This document shows positions 43,964 through 53,372 of a stretch of 64,000 nt of DNA, piece by piece. Positions within the stretch are counted from its first letter, which is position 1, and the number at the start of each line of letters is the position of its first letter. A program made the translations under genes and the position numbers. This DNA comes from Leptothoe kymatousa TAU-MAC 1615 (GTDB lineage Bacteria > Cyanobacteriota > Cyanobacteriia > Phormidesmidales > Phormidesmidaceae): contig NZ_JADOER010000016.1 in NCBI RefSeq assembly GCF_018739865.1, positions 1 to 64,000 of the forward strand, given 5' to 3'. The notes under the pieces were generated by a model, which searched no databases, had not been told where the DNA came from, and saw nothing but the letters and a program-made list of their open reading frames with translations.

Positions 43964-44920
43964 GTGATAGAGAGCGTCCGCATTCAAAATTTTCGCTGTC
44001 TTCGGGATGTCACCCTGGAACTAGGACCGTTTACGGTATTTGTGGGTCCTAATGCTTCGGGGAAAAGTGCGATCGCAGATGCTCTAACCTACTCTCGACA
44101 AGATTTATTAATTCCTGGAGAGAATTTTATTGGAAATTTAGACGACCCTCGTTATTCGGAAGAAAAATATAGAGATATTCTGCAAAAAAGTCATTTTTGG
44201 CAAGGTAAAGAACGTCCTATCTGGGAGAAGGATGATAAGACGTCTCATGATCCCGCTAAAATTTTGACTGGACAAAGATGTAAGTATTCATTTTTATTGA
44301 GTACATTACGAGCATTGCACGAGGCCAATGAAGAATGGCAGCTTGACTCAACGGGAAGCAACTTAGCCAATGTCTTCGATACTCTTTCAAGAAAGGACCA
44401 AGAGAGATACGTTGATACGTTTACCCATTTAGTCCCAATGTACTCTGATGTTAAAGTCAGAGCCAAAGAGGGTAGTACTCGCTTGCAATTTTTAGACCGC
44501 TGGCAGGAAGATTTTTGGTACGAACCAGATCAAGTTTCAGATGGCACTATGCTTACCGCGGCCCTGGTTAGCTTGTCTTTTCAAAAAGAATCACCAATGC
44601 TAGCTGTGATCGAAGACCCTGATCATGGCCTACACCCTTATTTACAAAGGCATGTGGTTGAAATGCTCAAAAAACTGAGTAAGGGAGAGCTAGGCAGTCA
44701 ACCCATTCAAATTATTTGTACCACACACTCACAATCTTTCTTAAACTGCCTAAAACCAGAGGAAGTGCGATTTATTCGCCGTAGCCGTGAAACTGGCGAA
44801 ACCGAAATCCAAAAAGCTCCCATAGATAACCCTAACTGGCAAAAAGTTTATGACCAATTTCAAAATTCCTTAGGAGGTATGTGGATGACTGGCACTCTTG
44901 GTGGAGTGCCTGGAATTTAG
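43964..44920 (+). CDS. AAA ATPase of OLD/SMC type (defence-like pair, first gene)
   Basis: About 318 residues from a GTG at 43964 (VIESVRIQNFRCL is the usual opening of the family); a TTG at 43946 is possible. Walker A FVGPNASGKS, a middle region with DPAKILTGQRCKYSF, SDGTMLTAALVSLSF as the signature-like block, Walker B AVIEDPDHGLHP and the His TTHSQSF are all present. The next gene, a DUF4276 protein, starts 2 nt after its stop. Such ATPase-plus-TOPRIM-like pairs resemble split OLD nucleases and PARIS-type anti-phage systems; the role here is inferred. Confidence 0.85.
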   Translation: MIESVRIQNFRCLRDVTLELGPFTVFVGPNASGKSAIADALTYSRQDLLIPGENFIGNLDDPRYSEEKYRDILQKSHFWQGKERPIWEKDDKTSHDPAKILTGQRCKYSFLLSTLRALHEANEEWQLDSTGSNLANVFDTLSRKDQERYVDTFTHLVPMYSDVKVRAKEGSTRLQFLDRWQEDFWYEPDQVSDGTMLTAALVSLSFQKESPMLAVIEDPDHGLHPYLQRHVVEMLKKLSKGELGSQPIQIICTTHSQSFLNCLKPEEVRFIRRSRETGETEIQKAPIDNPNWQKVYDQFQNSLGGMWMTGTLGGVPGI

Positions 44921-44922
44921 AT

Positions 44923-45600
44923 ATGACCTCAGTTTGTATGGTGGTCCATGCAGAAGGCCCCGGAGATCTAGGAACAACGCCTTGGGATTTATCACCCAAA
45001 GATTCACTCCAGCCAGATGATTTGGGCCCAGCTCACATTATTGTGCAGCGGATTTTGACTGAAGGCGCTCAAATTCCTGCCGCTGCAATTGATTTTGTCG
45101 AACCCCTACGCACCAAAACCGGGGCTCGTGCCCAGGGGAGCCAACTACTAAAGCCGAGCACTCTCGACGAAATTCTTGCAGGATGGCTATTAGCCCCTCC
45201 ATTAATCGTTTTACTTGTAGACAGTGATGATCAGCCACCAGCGGAACGCGCTGCAATTTTAGAAGAAGCCCTGAAGAGAAATTTATTGAGAGGGGCAGTT
45301 GGCGTTGCTGTCAAAGAATTTGAATCTTGGTTGATAGCAGATGCTCAAGCTATTAGCCAGGTAATTGGCAAAGTTGAGAATACTTGCCAAGCCCCTGAAA
45401 ATTTAGCCTGTCGTGCAGCGAAGCAAAACTTACAAAAATGGAGTAAGGACATTGCACAACCATCCCGACAGTTAGTTGATATTCGACGAAAACTGGCTAA
45501 TGTAATGAGCTTAGATGTCGTAGCTAATATTTGCCCTTCTTTCAAAGCCTTCCGCCAAGCCTTACTAGAGCTTGATACTCAAAAAACTAAGACCCAATAA
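44923..45600 (+). CDS. DUF4276 protein, TOPRIM-like (defence-like pair, second gene)
   Basis: 225 residues from the ATG at 44923; an upstream GTG would overlap the ATPase gene. The TOPRIM-like pattern is VHAEGPGD near the start, a strand ending LIVLLVDSDDQ with the DxD-like acidic pair, and AVKEFESWLIAD. The latter two are hallmarks of DUF4276. In OLD-type systems this domain is the nuclease or effector and is controlled by the ATPase. The two genes form a compact pair flanked by housekeeping genes (murE/kinase and xseB), so it looks like an insertion at a conserved locus. Confidence 0.8.
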   Translation: MTSVCMVVHAEGPGDLGTTPWDLSPKDSLQPDDLGPAHIIVQRILTEGAQIPAAAIDFVEPLRTKTGARAQGSQLLKPSTLDEILAGWLLAPPLIVLLVDSDDQPPAERAAILEEALKRNLLRGAVGVAVKEFESWLIADAQAISQVIGKVENTCQAPENLACRAAKQNLQKWSKDIAQPSRQLVDIRRKLANVMSLDVVANICPSFKAFRQALLELDTQKTKTQ

Positions 45601-45607
45601 CTGAGAT

Positions 45608-45835
45608 TTACTCCGACTCTGCTGGCGATAGGGTTTCGATCAGTAATTGGGCCTGCTGTTGCTTTTCTTGCAAAAAGTTATCGCACTTTTTGAGTTCAGT
45701 CACCGCTTTTTCAAATTGCTGAAAAATTTCGGCCAGGGGCAAGTCCCCCGTTTCTAACTCAGCAATGATAGTTTCAACCTGGTCAACGGAGGCCTCATAG
45801 TTCCAGTTGTCAGCAGTTTTTTTAGCTTTGGGCAT
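45608..45835 (-). CDS. xseB: Exonuclease VII small subunit XseB
   Basis: 75 residues of the expected helical-hairpin form (YEASVDQVETIIAELETGDL, PLAEIFQQFEKAVTELKKCD). It forms the regulatory helices of ExoVII with XseA. Lies 48 bp downstream of xseA on the same strand, an operon. Confidence 0.93.
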   Translation of the reverse strand: MPKAKKTADNWNYEASVDQVETIIAELETGDLPLAEIFQQFEKAVTELKKCDNFLQEKQQQAQLLIETLSPAESE

Positions 45836-45883
45836 CGTATTTTTTTAATCGTAGTGGGGGCATATGTGATTAAAGCTGTAGAT

Positions 45884-47104
45884 TTAATTCTCCAAATTAA
45901 TCACCTCTGCAGCAATTCGGCCCTGAGCCAACTGAATCGATATGGCATCACCGGGAGCCACATCATCTGTCGTGGTAACCAGATTGCCAGACGATTCTCT
46001 AACCAAGGCATAGCCCCGGCGTAAGACCGCTTCGGGATCTAAAGTAGCTAGTTTTTCACTGAGTAACTGATGGCGATGTTGGGCGGCTTGCAAATGTTGG
46101 GCTACAACTTTTAGCAACCGTTGTCTGCGCCAGTTCTGTTCCTGACAGGCTTGGTTGAGCTGACGCTCAGGCTGTAGGCGCTGCAATCTTCGCGCCAGTT
46201 GCTCAAGGCCGGTTTTATGTTGATATAACTGCCCCCCTGTTACTTGGGCCAGACGCTGCAGTAGCTGGATCTGATAATTACGCAAATCGTGAAGGGCTGG
46301 GACAATTTGCTCAGCGGCGGCTGTCGGCGTATGGGCACAAACATCGGCCACTAGATCGGCCAGGGATTCATCTCGTTCGTGCCCAATACCGGTAACAACA
46401 GGAATAGGGCAGGTTGCGATCGCCCTTACCACCCGCTCATCATCAAAACACACCAAATCTTCAACCGCACCACCCCCACGCCCTAGCAGTAAGACCTCAG
46501 CTCTACCATCCTCAGCCACCCGATCAATCGCTTTCACAATCGATTTGGGTGCCTGCTCTCCTTGGACAATGGCGGGGGACAAAAGCACCTGCAAACCTGG
46601 ATGCCGTTGAGTCAGCGTTTCTTGAATATCTCCCCAGGCCGCTGCTTGATGAGAGGTGACAACCGCAATACACCTTGGGAAAAGCGGCAGCGGACGTTTA
46701 CGATCCTCATCAAATAGCCCCTCGCTCGCTAGCCGATTACGCAATTGACGATAGCGCAATGCCTGGAGCCCAGCTCCGGCGGGTAGCACCTGCCAAGTTG
46801 TGAGCTGATAACTGCCCCGCTTAGGGTAAAGCTTCAACTGCCCCAACACGACAACTTGCTCACCTACGGTTGGCACAACATTGAGCTTAGGTAGCTGACT
46901 ACGCCAAACCACTGCATTGAGGGTGGCAGATCCATCGGGTTCCTGCAGCGAAAAGAAACAACCGCTGCTATGGTTACGGGCACTTGAAACCTCGCCGATG
47001 ATCCAAATATTGCGCAGGTTTTCATCACCTTCCAATAGGAGTTGAATATACTCAGTTACCCCAGCCACACTGACTGCTTTGAAGTCTAAAGTATCCGCCA
47101 CCAT
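45884..47104 (-). CDS. xseA: Exonuclease VII large subunit XseA
   Basis: 406 residues: an N-terminal OB-fold (IWIIGEVSSARNHSSGCFFS) and the catalytic core (RCIAVVTSHQAAAWGDIQET, LLGRGGGAVEDLVCFDDE, PVVTGIGHERDESLADLVAD). A coiled coil binds XseB and a short C-terminal cap ends the protein. It degrades single-stranded DNA from both ends. Divergent from recA, sharing a 300-bp control region with a LexA-like site. Confidence 0.95.
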   Translation of the reverse strand: MVADTLDFKAVSVAGVTEYIQLLLEGDENLRNIWIIGEVSSARNHSSGCFFSLQEPDGSATLNAVVWRSQLPKLNVVPTVGEQVVVLGQLKLYPKRGSYQLTTWQVLPAGAGLQALRYRQLRNRLASEGLFDEDRKRPLPLFPRCIAVVTSHQAAAWGDIQETLTQRHPGLQVLLSPAIVQGEQAPKSIVKAIDRVAEDGRAEVLLLGRGGGAVEDLVCFDDERVVRAIATCPIPVVTGIGHERDESLADLVADVCAHTPTAAAEQIVPALHDLRNYQIQLLQRLAQVTGGQLYQHKTGLEQLARRLQRLQPERQLNQACQEQNWRRQRLLKVVAQHLQAAQHRHQLLSEKLATLDPEAVLRRGYALVRESSGNLVTTTDDVAPGDAISIQLAQGRIAAEVINLEN

Positions 47105-47404
47105 ATATATAGATTGCTATTCCGAAGGGATGGCTAACTGAGCGCATATCGCTACAATCACCTGTCTACCTTTACCCTATTACTCTGTATGAACTAATGC
47201 GAATATTCCTGCTAACTATCGCAAAACTAACTGAAACACTCCCAATTTTATAGTACATTTGTATGAGTGATGATTATAATCTCAAAGTCAGGTTAAGGCT
47301 ATTCATCACCCATTCGGTTTTGCCCCCAGCAACATAGTTTGCTCCCACATTGTGAACGTATAATTGGCTGAATTCAGCCACACTAATCTCAACTCTTAGG
47401 CAGC
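47105..47404. other. xseA-recA divergent control region
   Basis: 300 bp with the candidate LexA site described separately. No other element recognised. Confidence 0.5.
47252..47265 (+). promoter_or_regulatory. LexA-like box upstream of recA (one mismatch)
   Basis: AGTACATTTGTATG matches the recalled cyanobacterial LexA consensus RGTACNNNDGTWCB at 13 of 14 positions (T for C near the end). It lies 140 bp before recA and 150 bp before xseA, which reads away on the other strand. Confidence 0.4.
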
Positions 47405-48511
47405 ATGGCAAAAACATCCACTGAGAACAACGAGCGCAAAAAAGCCCTGGATATGGTGCTCAATCAGATTGAGCGCAACTTCGGCAAAGGTACCATCATG
47501 CGCCTCGGAGATGCGCAGCGGATGAAAGTCGAAACCATCCCCACGGGAGCGATGACCCTGGATTTAGCGCTAGGTGGTGGCATCCCCAAAGGACGTATTG
47601 TTGAAATTTATGGCCCTGAAAGTTCGGGTAAAACGACCCTGGCTCTGCATGCGATCGCGGAAGTCCAAAAACAAGGTGGCGTAGCCGCATTTGTCGATGC
47701 AGAACATGCCCTAGACCCTGTCTACTCAGCAGCGTTGGGTGTCAATATTAATGACCTATTAGTGTCTCAGCCCGATACCGGTGAAGCCGCTTTAGAAATT
47801 GTTGACCAACTCGTCAGGTCATCCGCAATTGATATCGTCGTTATCGACTCTGTTGCGGCTCTAGTCCCCAGAGCTGAAATCGAAGGAGAAATGGGTGATT
47901 CCCATGTGGGCCTCCAAGCTCGTCTAATGAGTCAGGCCCTACGAAAAATCACCGGTAATATCGGCAAATCTGGCTGTACGGTAATTTTTCTAAATCAGCT
48001 ACGTCTCAAAATTGGTGTCACCTACGGTAATCCTGAAACCACCAGTGGGGGCAATGCCCTGAAATTTTATGCATCGGTTCGCTTAGATATCCGACGCATT
48101 CAAACGCTCAAAAAGGGCAATGAGCAGTTTGGAATTCGGGCCAAAGTAAAGGTAGCCAAAAATAAGATTGCCCCACCCTTCAGAATTGCTGAGTTTGACA
48201 TTATTTTTGGTGAAGGAATTTCCACCTTAGGCTGCATTGTAGACCTGGCAGAAGAGCAGAATATTCTTACTCGTAAGGGTGCCTGGTATAGCTACAAAGG
48301 AGATAACATCAGCCAAGGGCGAGATAATGCCATTCGCTATCTGATGGACAATCCTGAAATTACCGTTGATATTGAACAGCAGCTACGCATAGCGCTAGAC
48401 ATTAATGGCGATGAGGCGACGGCTTCTCCAGAAGCAAAAACTGAACCTGTTGCAGAGGAAGAACCGGCCAGTAAGGCTAAAACACCGAGAAAAGCGAAAG
48501 AAAAAGCCTAG
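47405..48511 (+). CDS. recA: Recombinase RecA
   Basis: 368 residues. Walker [17 protein letters not shown], Walker [12 protein letters not shown], the L1 region [26 protein letters not shown] and the L2 region [16 protein letters not shown] are all intact. An acidic/basic tail ([20 protein letters not shown]) is typical of cyanobacteria. Drives homologous recombination and LexA self-cleavage. Confidence 0.98.
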   Translation: MAKTSTENNERKKALDMVLNQIERNFGKGTIMRLGDAQRMKVETIPTGAMTLDLALGGGIPKGRIVEIYGPESSGKTTLALHAIAEVQKQGGVAAFVDAEHALDPVYSAALGVNINDLLVSQPDTGEAALEIVDQLVRSSAIDIVVIDSVAALVPRAEIEGEMGDSHVGLQARLMSQALRKITGNIGKSGCTVIFLNQLRLKIGVTYGNPETTSGGNALKFYASVRLDIRRIQTLKKGNEQFGIRAKVKVAKNKIAPPFRIAEFDIIFGEGISTLGCIVDLAEEQNILTRKGAWYSYKGDNISQGRDNAIRYLMDNPEITVDIEQQLRIALDINGDEATASPEAKTEPVAEEEPASKAKTPRKAKEKA

Positions 48512-48589
48512 GAAAATAAGAGGACTGCACGTAACGTTTGGAGCACTCGTTTCCTAAGTTTTCTGCACACTTTTAGGTGTCAGGGAGAA

Positions 48590-49168
48590 TCAGTGCAGCG
48601 TCCTCTTATCCTCTGTACCTTCAGACGCATGCTCAGGGATATCAACTGAGCCCGATTCGGTTGTACAAGTAAAGAAGTTAAATAAAGAGCTGCCGATACG
48701 GATGCGATCTCCATCACGTAGCGCATATACCCGTTTTAACTTGTCCCCATTCACATAAGTGCCATTCGTACTTTCTAAATCGGACAGAATGAAGCATTCT
48801 TGTTCCGCACTATACTGCAATGCCGCGTGACATCGAGACAACCGCTTATCAGGCATGGCAATATCCGACTGACGAGGATCGCGACCTAGCGTCCAGAGTC
48901 CATCCACGGAGTTAAAGCGCTTAGACTTCCCAGTCGCCAGATTACTAATGATATATACCTGCTGATCGCAAACCATACCCTGAATGTAGGTCGCTACTTT
49001 CAGCGGAGCATTAGCATCAAGCGCCATCATGCTGTCTAGCAACTCACGATCATGCTCATACAGCTTAGAAAATGCTTGAAATATGCCTAGCTTAGATGAT
49101 GGGGAGTCGATTTCGTCTTCACCAGAAAGCATCATACGATACTCCGCTAGGTCGTGTGGATAAGCCAT
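48590..49168 (-). CDS. FHA-domain protein
   Basis: About 192 residues from the ATG at 49168; a TTG at 49180 is possible. The C-terminal FHA domain (WTLGRDPRQSDIAMPDKRLS, RCHAALQYSAEQECFILSDL, STNGTYVNGDKL) binds phosphothreonine peptides. The first ~90 residues are helical without a known domain. Downstream of recA and convergent with it. Confidence 0.85.
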   Translation of the reverse strand: MAYPHDLAEYRMMLSGEDEIDSPSSKLGIFQAFSKLYEHDRELLDSMMALDANAPLKVATYIQGMVCDQQVYIISNLATGKSKRFNSVDGLWTLGRDPRQSDIAMPDKRLSRCHAALQYSAEQECFILSDLESTNGTYVNGDKLKRVYALRDGDRIRIGSSLFNFFTCTTESGSVDIPEHASEGTEDKRTLH

Positions 49169-49386
49169 AAAAATGGTCAAATAGAATGCTTAGTCAGAAC
49201 CTTGTTGAATTGCGTGACGATAACAGATTTAAATAAATAGATTTATAGTTCTAGTATTCGTCAAGACCTACGTAATATGGGACATCTTATGTTTTTCCTA
49301 TAAAACCTTGAATTTGATCGGATAGATTATGAAAAGACCGTTAATTATCCGGATTAATCGTTCTGATAGGATGCAAATGCTCAATA
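49169..49386. other. Upstream part of a long intergenic region
   Basis: AT-rich, no gene; presumed promoter of the FHA gene on the minus strand. Confidence 0.4.
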
Positions 49387-49597
49387 GCTAAGATGACATT
49401 TCGAAGGTAGTCATCTTAGCGATCAATATTAATAATCAGTACCACCAAAGTGGCAGTCCACTTGGTGACCGACAACAACTACACAACGCATTCCCACTAG
49501 AAAACCGGCCTGGCTAATCCTCAGAATACTTCTCTCAAGGAGAGTGCAATAACTTGCAGTATTCCCTGAGCCGTTTATGCCCTAAATCAGCAACGGC
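49387..49597. ncRNA. Hairpin-rich intergenic segment, candidate structured RNA
   Basis: Four or five consecutive stem structures occupy 210 bp: an 11-bp stem GCTAAGATGAC/GTCATCTTAGC (49387-49420); CACCAA and GTGG with CCACTT and GGTG, one bulge (49443-49467); a three-way arrangement at 49520-49570 with outer CTCAG/AATACT pairing and inner CTCTC/GAGAG and GCAA/TTGC hairpins; and GCCGTT/AACGGC (49570-49597). No open frame overlaps them. The density exceeds what I see in other spacers here. Strand and function are unknown; it could also be an MITE-like repeat. Confidence 0.35.
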
Positions 49598-49633
49598 AGA
49601 AAATCCTGCCACGTAGCAAAACCTTGACGATCA

Positions 49634-50500
49634 TCAGGTTAGAAACTCAATCAGTTCGCGATTGACGCTATTCGGCGCTTCTTGCTGAATCCAATGCCCA
49701 CAGTCGGGTATTGAACGCTTAATCACACAGTCCCCAGATAATCCCTGCACTCCTGGGATCGCCGAAGGGAGCAACACATCATCTTCCCCCCACATAATCA
49801 GGGTAGGGAGAACTGACTGCCCTAAGCGAGCATTTCCCAACCAACTGCCCAACCAATCGTTCAAATTCAAGCAATGACGAACATGCTGCAAGACCGCAGG
49901 CACAACACCAGGCTTTTGCAGTGCCGCACGATAAAGTTCAGCGTTGGCACGAGTAAAAGGGCTCTTACGTACTGCCTGTTGCTGAAATAAATATGTCAGC
50001 AAAGACGGCAAGTTATCCTTAATTAACCACTGGGGCACTCCCGGTGTTTGCAATGCCAATAAATGCCAGTTGTTTTGCAAATACCCCCAACCATTGGATA
50101 AACCATTACTTAAAACCGCTTGCCAGCGCTGAGGGGTGCTGAGCACAGCCAGCTTATCAACGCTAGCAGGAAAGCGACGAGCGAGATGCCAAGCAATACT
50201 CCCGCCCCAATCATGACCAACGATATGGGCCTTTTCATAGCCCAATCCCTGGATCAGAGCACAAATATCAGAACTCAGCGTGTCTAAGTCATAGCCATTA
50301 TGGGGTTTATCAGAATCGTTGTAGCCGCGTAGATCTGGTACAACAACCTTAAAATGACGAGATAAATAGGGGAGCTGATAGCGCCAGGAATACCAAAATT
50401 CAAACAGGCCATGGAGCAAAATCACAAGCTTCCCTTTGCCCTGGGTCACATAATGCAGCTTTACCGAATTAGCTTTTACGTACTTATGTTCCCAACTCAA
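49634..50500 (-). CDS. Alpha/beta hydrolase of the epoxide hydrolase/dehalogenase type
   Basis: 288 residues from a TTG at 50500, matching the usual start of the family. The oxyanion block HGLFEFWYSWR, the nucleophile elbow HIVGHDWGGS with Asp as nucleophile, a cap region and the late Asp/His (WGEDD, DCGHWIQQ) indicate an epoxide hydrolase-like or haloalkane dehalogenase-like enzyme. Substrate unknown. Cytoplasmic. Confidence 0.88.
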   Translation of the reverse strand: MSWEHKYVKANSVKLHYVTQGKGKLVILLHGLFEFWYSWRYQLPYLSRHFKVVVPDLRGYNDSDKPHNGYDLDTLSSDICALIQGLGYEKAHIVGHDWGGSIAWHLARRFPASVDKLAVLSTPQRWQAVLSNGLSNGWGYLQNNWHLLALQTPGVPQWLIKDNLPSLLTYLFQQQAVRKSPFTRANAELYRAALQKPGVVPAVLQHVRHCLNLNDWLGSWLGNARLGQSVLPTLIMWGEDDVLLPSAIPGVQGLSGDCVIKRSIPDCGHWIQQEAPNSVNRELIEFLT

Positions 50501-50599
50501 AGCTACGGCTCCAACACAAAAACAGATCCGTGACTGCTAGATGAGTCACGGATTTGCCTATAGAATACATGGCTATCGCCCAAGCTCAGCTAACGTTAG

Positions 50600-50941
50600 C
50601 TACGCGGAACGATATGCGACCTGATACTCAACAGGCTGAATGCGATACTTGACCAAATTCGCTAACTCCTGAAGCTGATTAATTGCTTCAGCGCCTTCCA
50701 ACTTCATCAGCTCTCGATCATCACGCATTTCCGTCCAAGTAATGCCATAGTCAGACACTAAGAAACGGATAAGATGATCATTCCCAAGACTGACCATAAA
50801 TGAAGCACTATTGAGCTGATCACCGCAGGTATAACACGACGCTAAATAGCCTTGATTTTCAAGGACAATGGCTAGCGCTTTTAGGTTAAGGACCAAATCT
50901 TTTACGAATTGGCGGTGCTGCTCTGCAAGTCGAACAAACAT
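50600..50941 (-). CDS. DUF1815 protein
   Basis: 113 residues from the ATG at 50941, preceded by AAGGAG; a start at 50959 adds six residues without a ribosome site. The sequence MFVRLAEQHRQFVKDLVLNL, then YLASCYTCG and IRFLVSDYGITWTEMRDDRE, matches the cyanobacterial DUF1815 family, whose function is unknown. The CYTC pair could bind metal or form a disulphide. Confidence 0.88.
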   Translation of the reverse strand: MFVRLAEQHRQFVKDLVLNLKALAIVLENQGYLASCYTCGDQLNSASFMVSLGNDHLIRFLVSDYGITWTEMRDDRELMKLEGAEAINQLQELANLVKYRIQPVEYQVAYRSA

Positions 50942-51422
50942 TTGCGTTCTCCTTCCCACCGGTCACATTGTAAGGTTGAATCTTAAATCTTGCTTAATAT
51001 TTTTTATAAACTATTTGATTAGCTTTCCTTAACTTCCAATTGTGGGTGCCGTAATTCAGGCCAAAACAATTGAGTATTTATTGATTTTTTTAACTGCATC
51101 ATAATAGCGAAGCTGATACAGACCCACACCTAGCAATAATTTCAAATGCTGTTGGTATGTGAGCTTCTCTAAAAGTACCCAGCGACGCTGATACACCCAC
51201 AAAAGGATCACAAAGGTCCTGAATTATCAACCTATCTGTAAAGAATAGTATCAAAAACTCAGACTACTTCAGGTAAGATGCGCGACGTTTTTAGTCATTA
51301 AACTATGACATTAGCCACACAATAACTACCTTAGGCTTATCTGTCTAGGGATAAGGTCTCCTTTGTAACGGTTTCTCCAAAAATAGTAGTTTTTACGGAT
51401 TACCTTTATAAATATTGTGGAA
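50942..51422. other. Intergenic region
   Basis: About 480 bp, AT-rich, with weak short hairpins only (for example CTTATC/GATAAG near 51335). No gene recognised. Confidence 0.35.
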
Positions 51423-51638
51423 TTATTCAACCAAGGTCCACCAACCTACCGCCGGGCCAATAAATCGCACTGTTACCCAAAACAGTACCATCAAGGCAAT
51501 ACCCAACCATGCGCCACGGGTTGTCCAAGTGACGAAAGCTTCAGATTGCTGTTTAGTAATTGGCAGCCAGGGCAAAATGCGTTCAGGCTGTCCATAGTCG
51601 TCACCTAGCTTTGACTGCCGTCGCTTTGCCTCTCCCAT
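51423..51638 (-). CDS. DUF2839 small membrane protein
   Basis: 71 residues beginning MGEAKRRQSKLGDDYGQPER, with one membrane helix (GAWLGIALMVLFWVTVRFIG). This is the typical cyanobacterial DUF2839 layout. Function unknown. It lies 30 bp downstream of the DinG-like gene and is probably cotranscribed. Confidence 0.85.
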   Translation of the reverse strand: MGEAKRRQSKLGDDYGQPERILPWLPITKQQSEAFVTWTTRGAWLGIALMVLFWVTVRFIGPAVGWWTLVE

Positions 51639-51669
51639 AATTTGAACCAGTTTTGTAGTGCAGGAATAA

Positions 51670-53238
51670 TTATAGCGCTTGATTCATAGGCGCTAACCAG
51701 TTGGGATCTAGATAATTACTATGGGTAATGGGATTTAGGGTTTCCAGAATAGTACGGCCATAGCTGCGATGGTTGATGCGATTATCTAACAAGGCCACTT
51801 TTCCTTGCCTAGCACTGATGGGCGCGATCGCAAGCTGTAGTGTTTGCAACGCCGCCGGCAATAGAAATAACCGAAACCAATCTTGGCGCCGTCGCTTGTA
51901 ATAGGCAACTTGTCCAGCCACCAAAGGATTTTCCAAGGACGGAATCGGTAACGTCGTCACAATCAGCAAGCCTGGCGGCGGACAACGTAACCGATAGTCT
52001 TGCCAAAATTCCCAACCAGCCACCAAAATTCCATTTTCAGCCAGCTCCGAACGCTCTACCTGGACCCGCGATCCATATTCCGCCGCTAAAATTGAACCGA
52101 TTTGGGCCTTTAAGGGATTATCTCCCACCAAAATCACCGTGGGCTGGTGTCGGGTTTCTGGCAGCTGCAACAATCCACGAATTTCCTGCAAAACAGCATT
52201 AGAAAACTCATGGCTGTTGGGCATCGGCAACCGGTCGGGAGAATATAGCAAAATGCCATCTTGATGGCGATCAGGGGTAAACCGAAGACAGGTCAGGTCC
52301 TCTAAACCGAGACGTTGACGATAATTTTCTGCTCGAGGATCCTCATCCACAGCAGCCCCAATTAAAACTACTGGTTGCCGCTGCCAAATGGGCCCCATCA
52401 TCTCTGCCAAATTTACCGGCACACATTGCAACGTCACCTGACCAGAGTCTCGGTTGAGCTGCAACCAGGCCAGGCCATCATCTTGCTCTAAAAATTGTTG
52501 CCGAAACTGCTGCCACACATGGGGCAAAGCCTCTAAGCCTAATGGGGTCTCAGCCAGCAAATCATAGAGCTGAGACAGTAAGTCACGCTCTTCGGCATCG
52601 GCAAGGTAACAGCTATAGGGATTGTCAGGATGCTGAAATGCTAAATGGGTCAGACGCACTCGCAAATCCCGAATGGATGCTTGGTGCGATGGATAGGCCA
52701 ACCCTAACTGGTGCCAATCTTCATCCTCCAAGCTACAGGTCAGCTCATGGCGCACCCAATCCACCATGGCATCCAAACCATCGATAATAGTCACGATATC
52801 CCTCGGGAAAGCGTGACCACTGCCACCGTATCCGTGCCCTTGACCTGTGGCCTGCAGCTGGGCAGATAGCCAGGCCTCGGGGGTAGTAATTAAAAGCCCT
52901 TGAAACGTTTCACTCGGCCAGTGATCACCCACATGAACAGACTTAATCGTCGGTACTGTCTGCAACAGCGTGGGGATCTCATTTTGTACCAACTGTTGAT
53001 GAATAGCCTGGGGCAGCACTAACACGATAGGCCCAGGCCATACTAGCGCCGGCATCAGATAGCTCAAACGATAGCGCCCTCGATAGGCAGCAGTGCTACC
53101 GGTTTGTAGCAAAGCACTACGCCCCAAACGCAAAGCCCTAGCCACCAACCTTGCCATGGTCAAATGATGGGGCCACTGACTAGCCCCTTGATGGCGTAGA
53201 AATTGTCGAAGTAGTTGGTGAACCTCTGCTTCAATCAC
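51670..53238 (-). CDS. DinG-like helicase homologue with degenerate motifs
   Basis: 522 residues from a GTG. Its overall fold and C-terminal block (VAYYKRRRQDWFRLFLLPAA, then LLDNRINHRSYGRTILETL) resemble cyanobacterial DinG/XPD-type helicases. Key motifs are altered: Walker A reads LLQTGSTAAYRGRYRLSYLM without a GKS/T triplet, the DEAH box reads IIDGLD, and the QxxGRxxR motif VI reads LQLAIAPISAR. It may have lost ATPase activity or act as a structural partner. Start is the expected length for a shortened DinG-like protein. Confidence 0.75.
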   Translation of the reverse strand: MIEAEVHQLLRQFLRHQGASQWPHHLTMARLVARALRLGRSALLQTGSTAAYRGRYRLSYLMPALVWPGPIVLVLPQAIHQQLVQNEIPTLLQTVPTIKSVHVGDHWPSETFQGLLITTPEAWLSAQLQATGQGHGYGGSGHAFPRDIVTIIDGLDAMVDWVRHELTCSLEDEDWHQLGLAYPSHQASIRDLRVRLTHLAFQHPDNPYSCYLADAEERDLLSQLYDLLAETPLGLEALPHVWQQFRQQFLEQDDGLAWLQLNRDSGQVTLQCVPVNLAEMMGPIWQRQPVVLIGAAVDEDPRAENYRQRLGLEDLTCLRFTPDRHQDGILLYSPDRLPMPNSHEFSNAVLQEIRGLLQLPETRHQPTVILVGDNPLKAQIGSILAAEYGSRVQVERSELAENGILVAGWEFWQDYRLRCPPPGLLIVTTLPIPSLENPLVAGQVAYYKRRRQDWFRLFLLPAALQTLQLAIAPISARQGKVALLDNRINHRSYGRTILETLNPITHSNYLDPNWLAPMNQAL

Positions 53239-53372
53239 GTTTACGGTGACTCTCGTTAGCTGTATTTCATTGTGACATACTCCCTTGGGGGAGGCAGTCT
53301 ATGGCTGACAATCCCAGATCCCCACTCATTATTGCACTCTGATTCTTACTGACCCTAGAGTCGTTCCCACCT

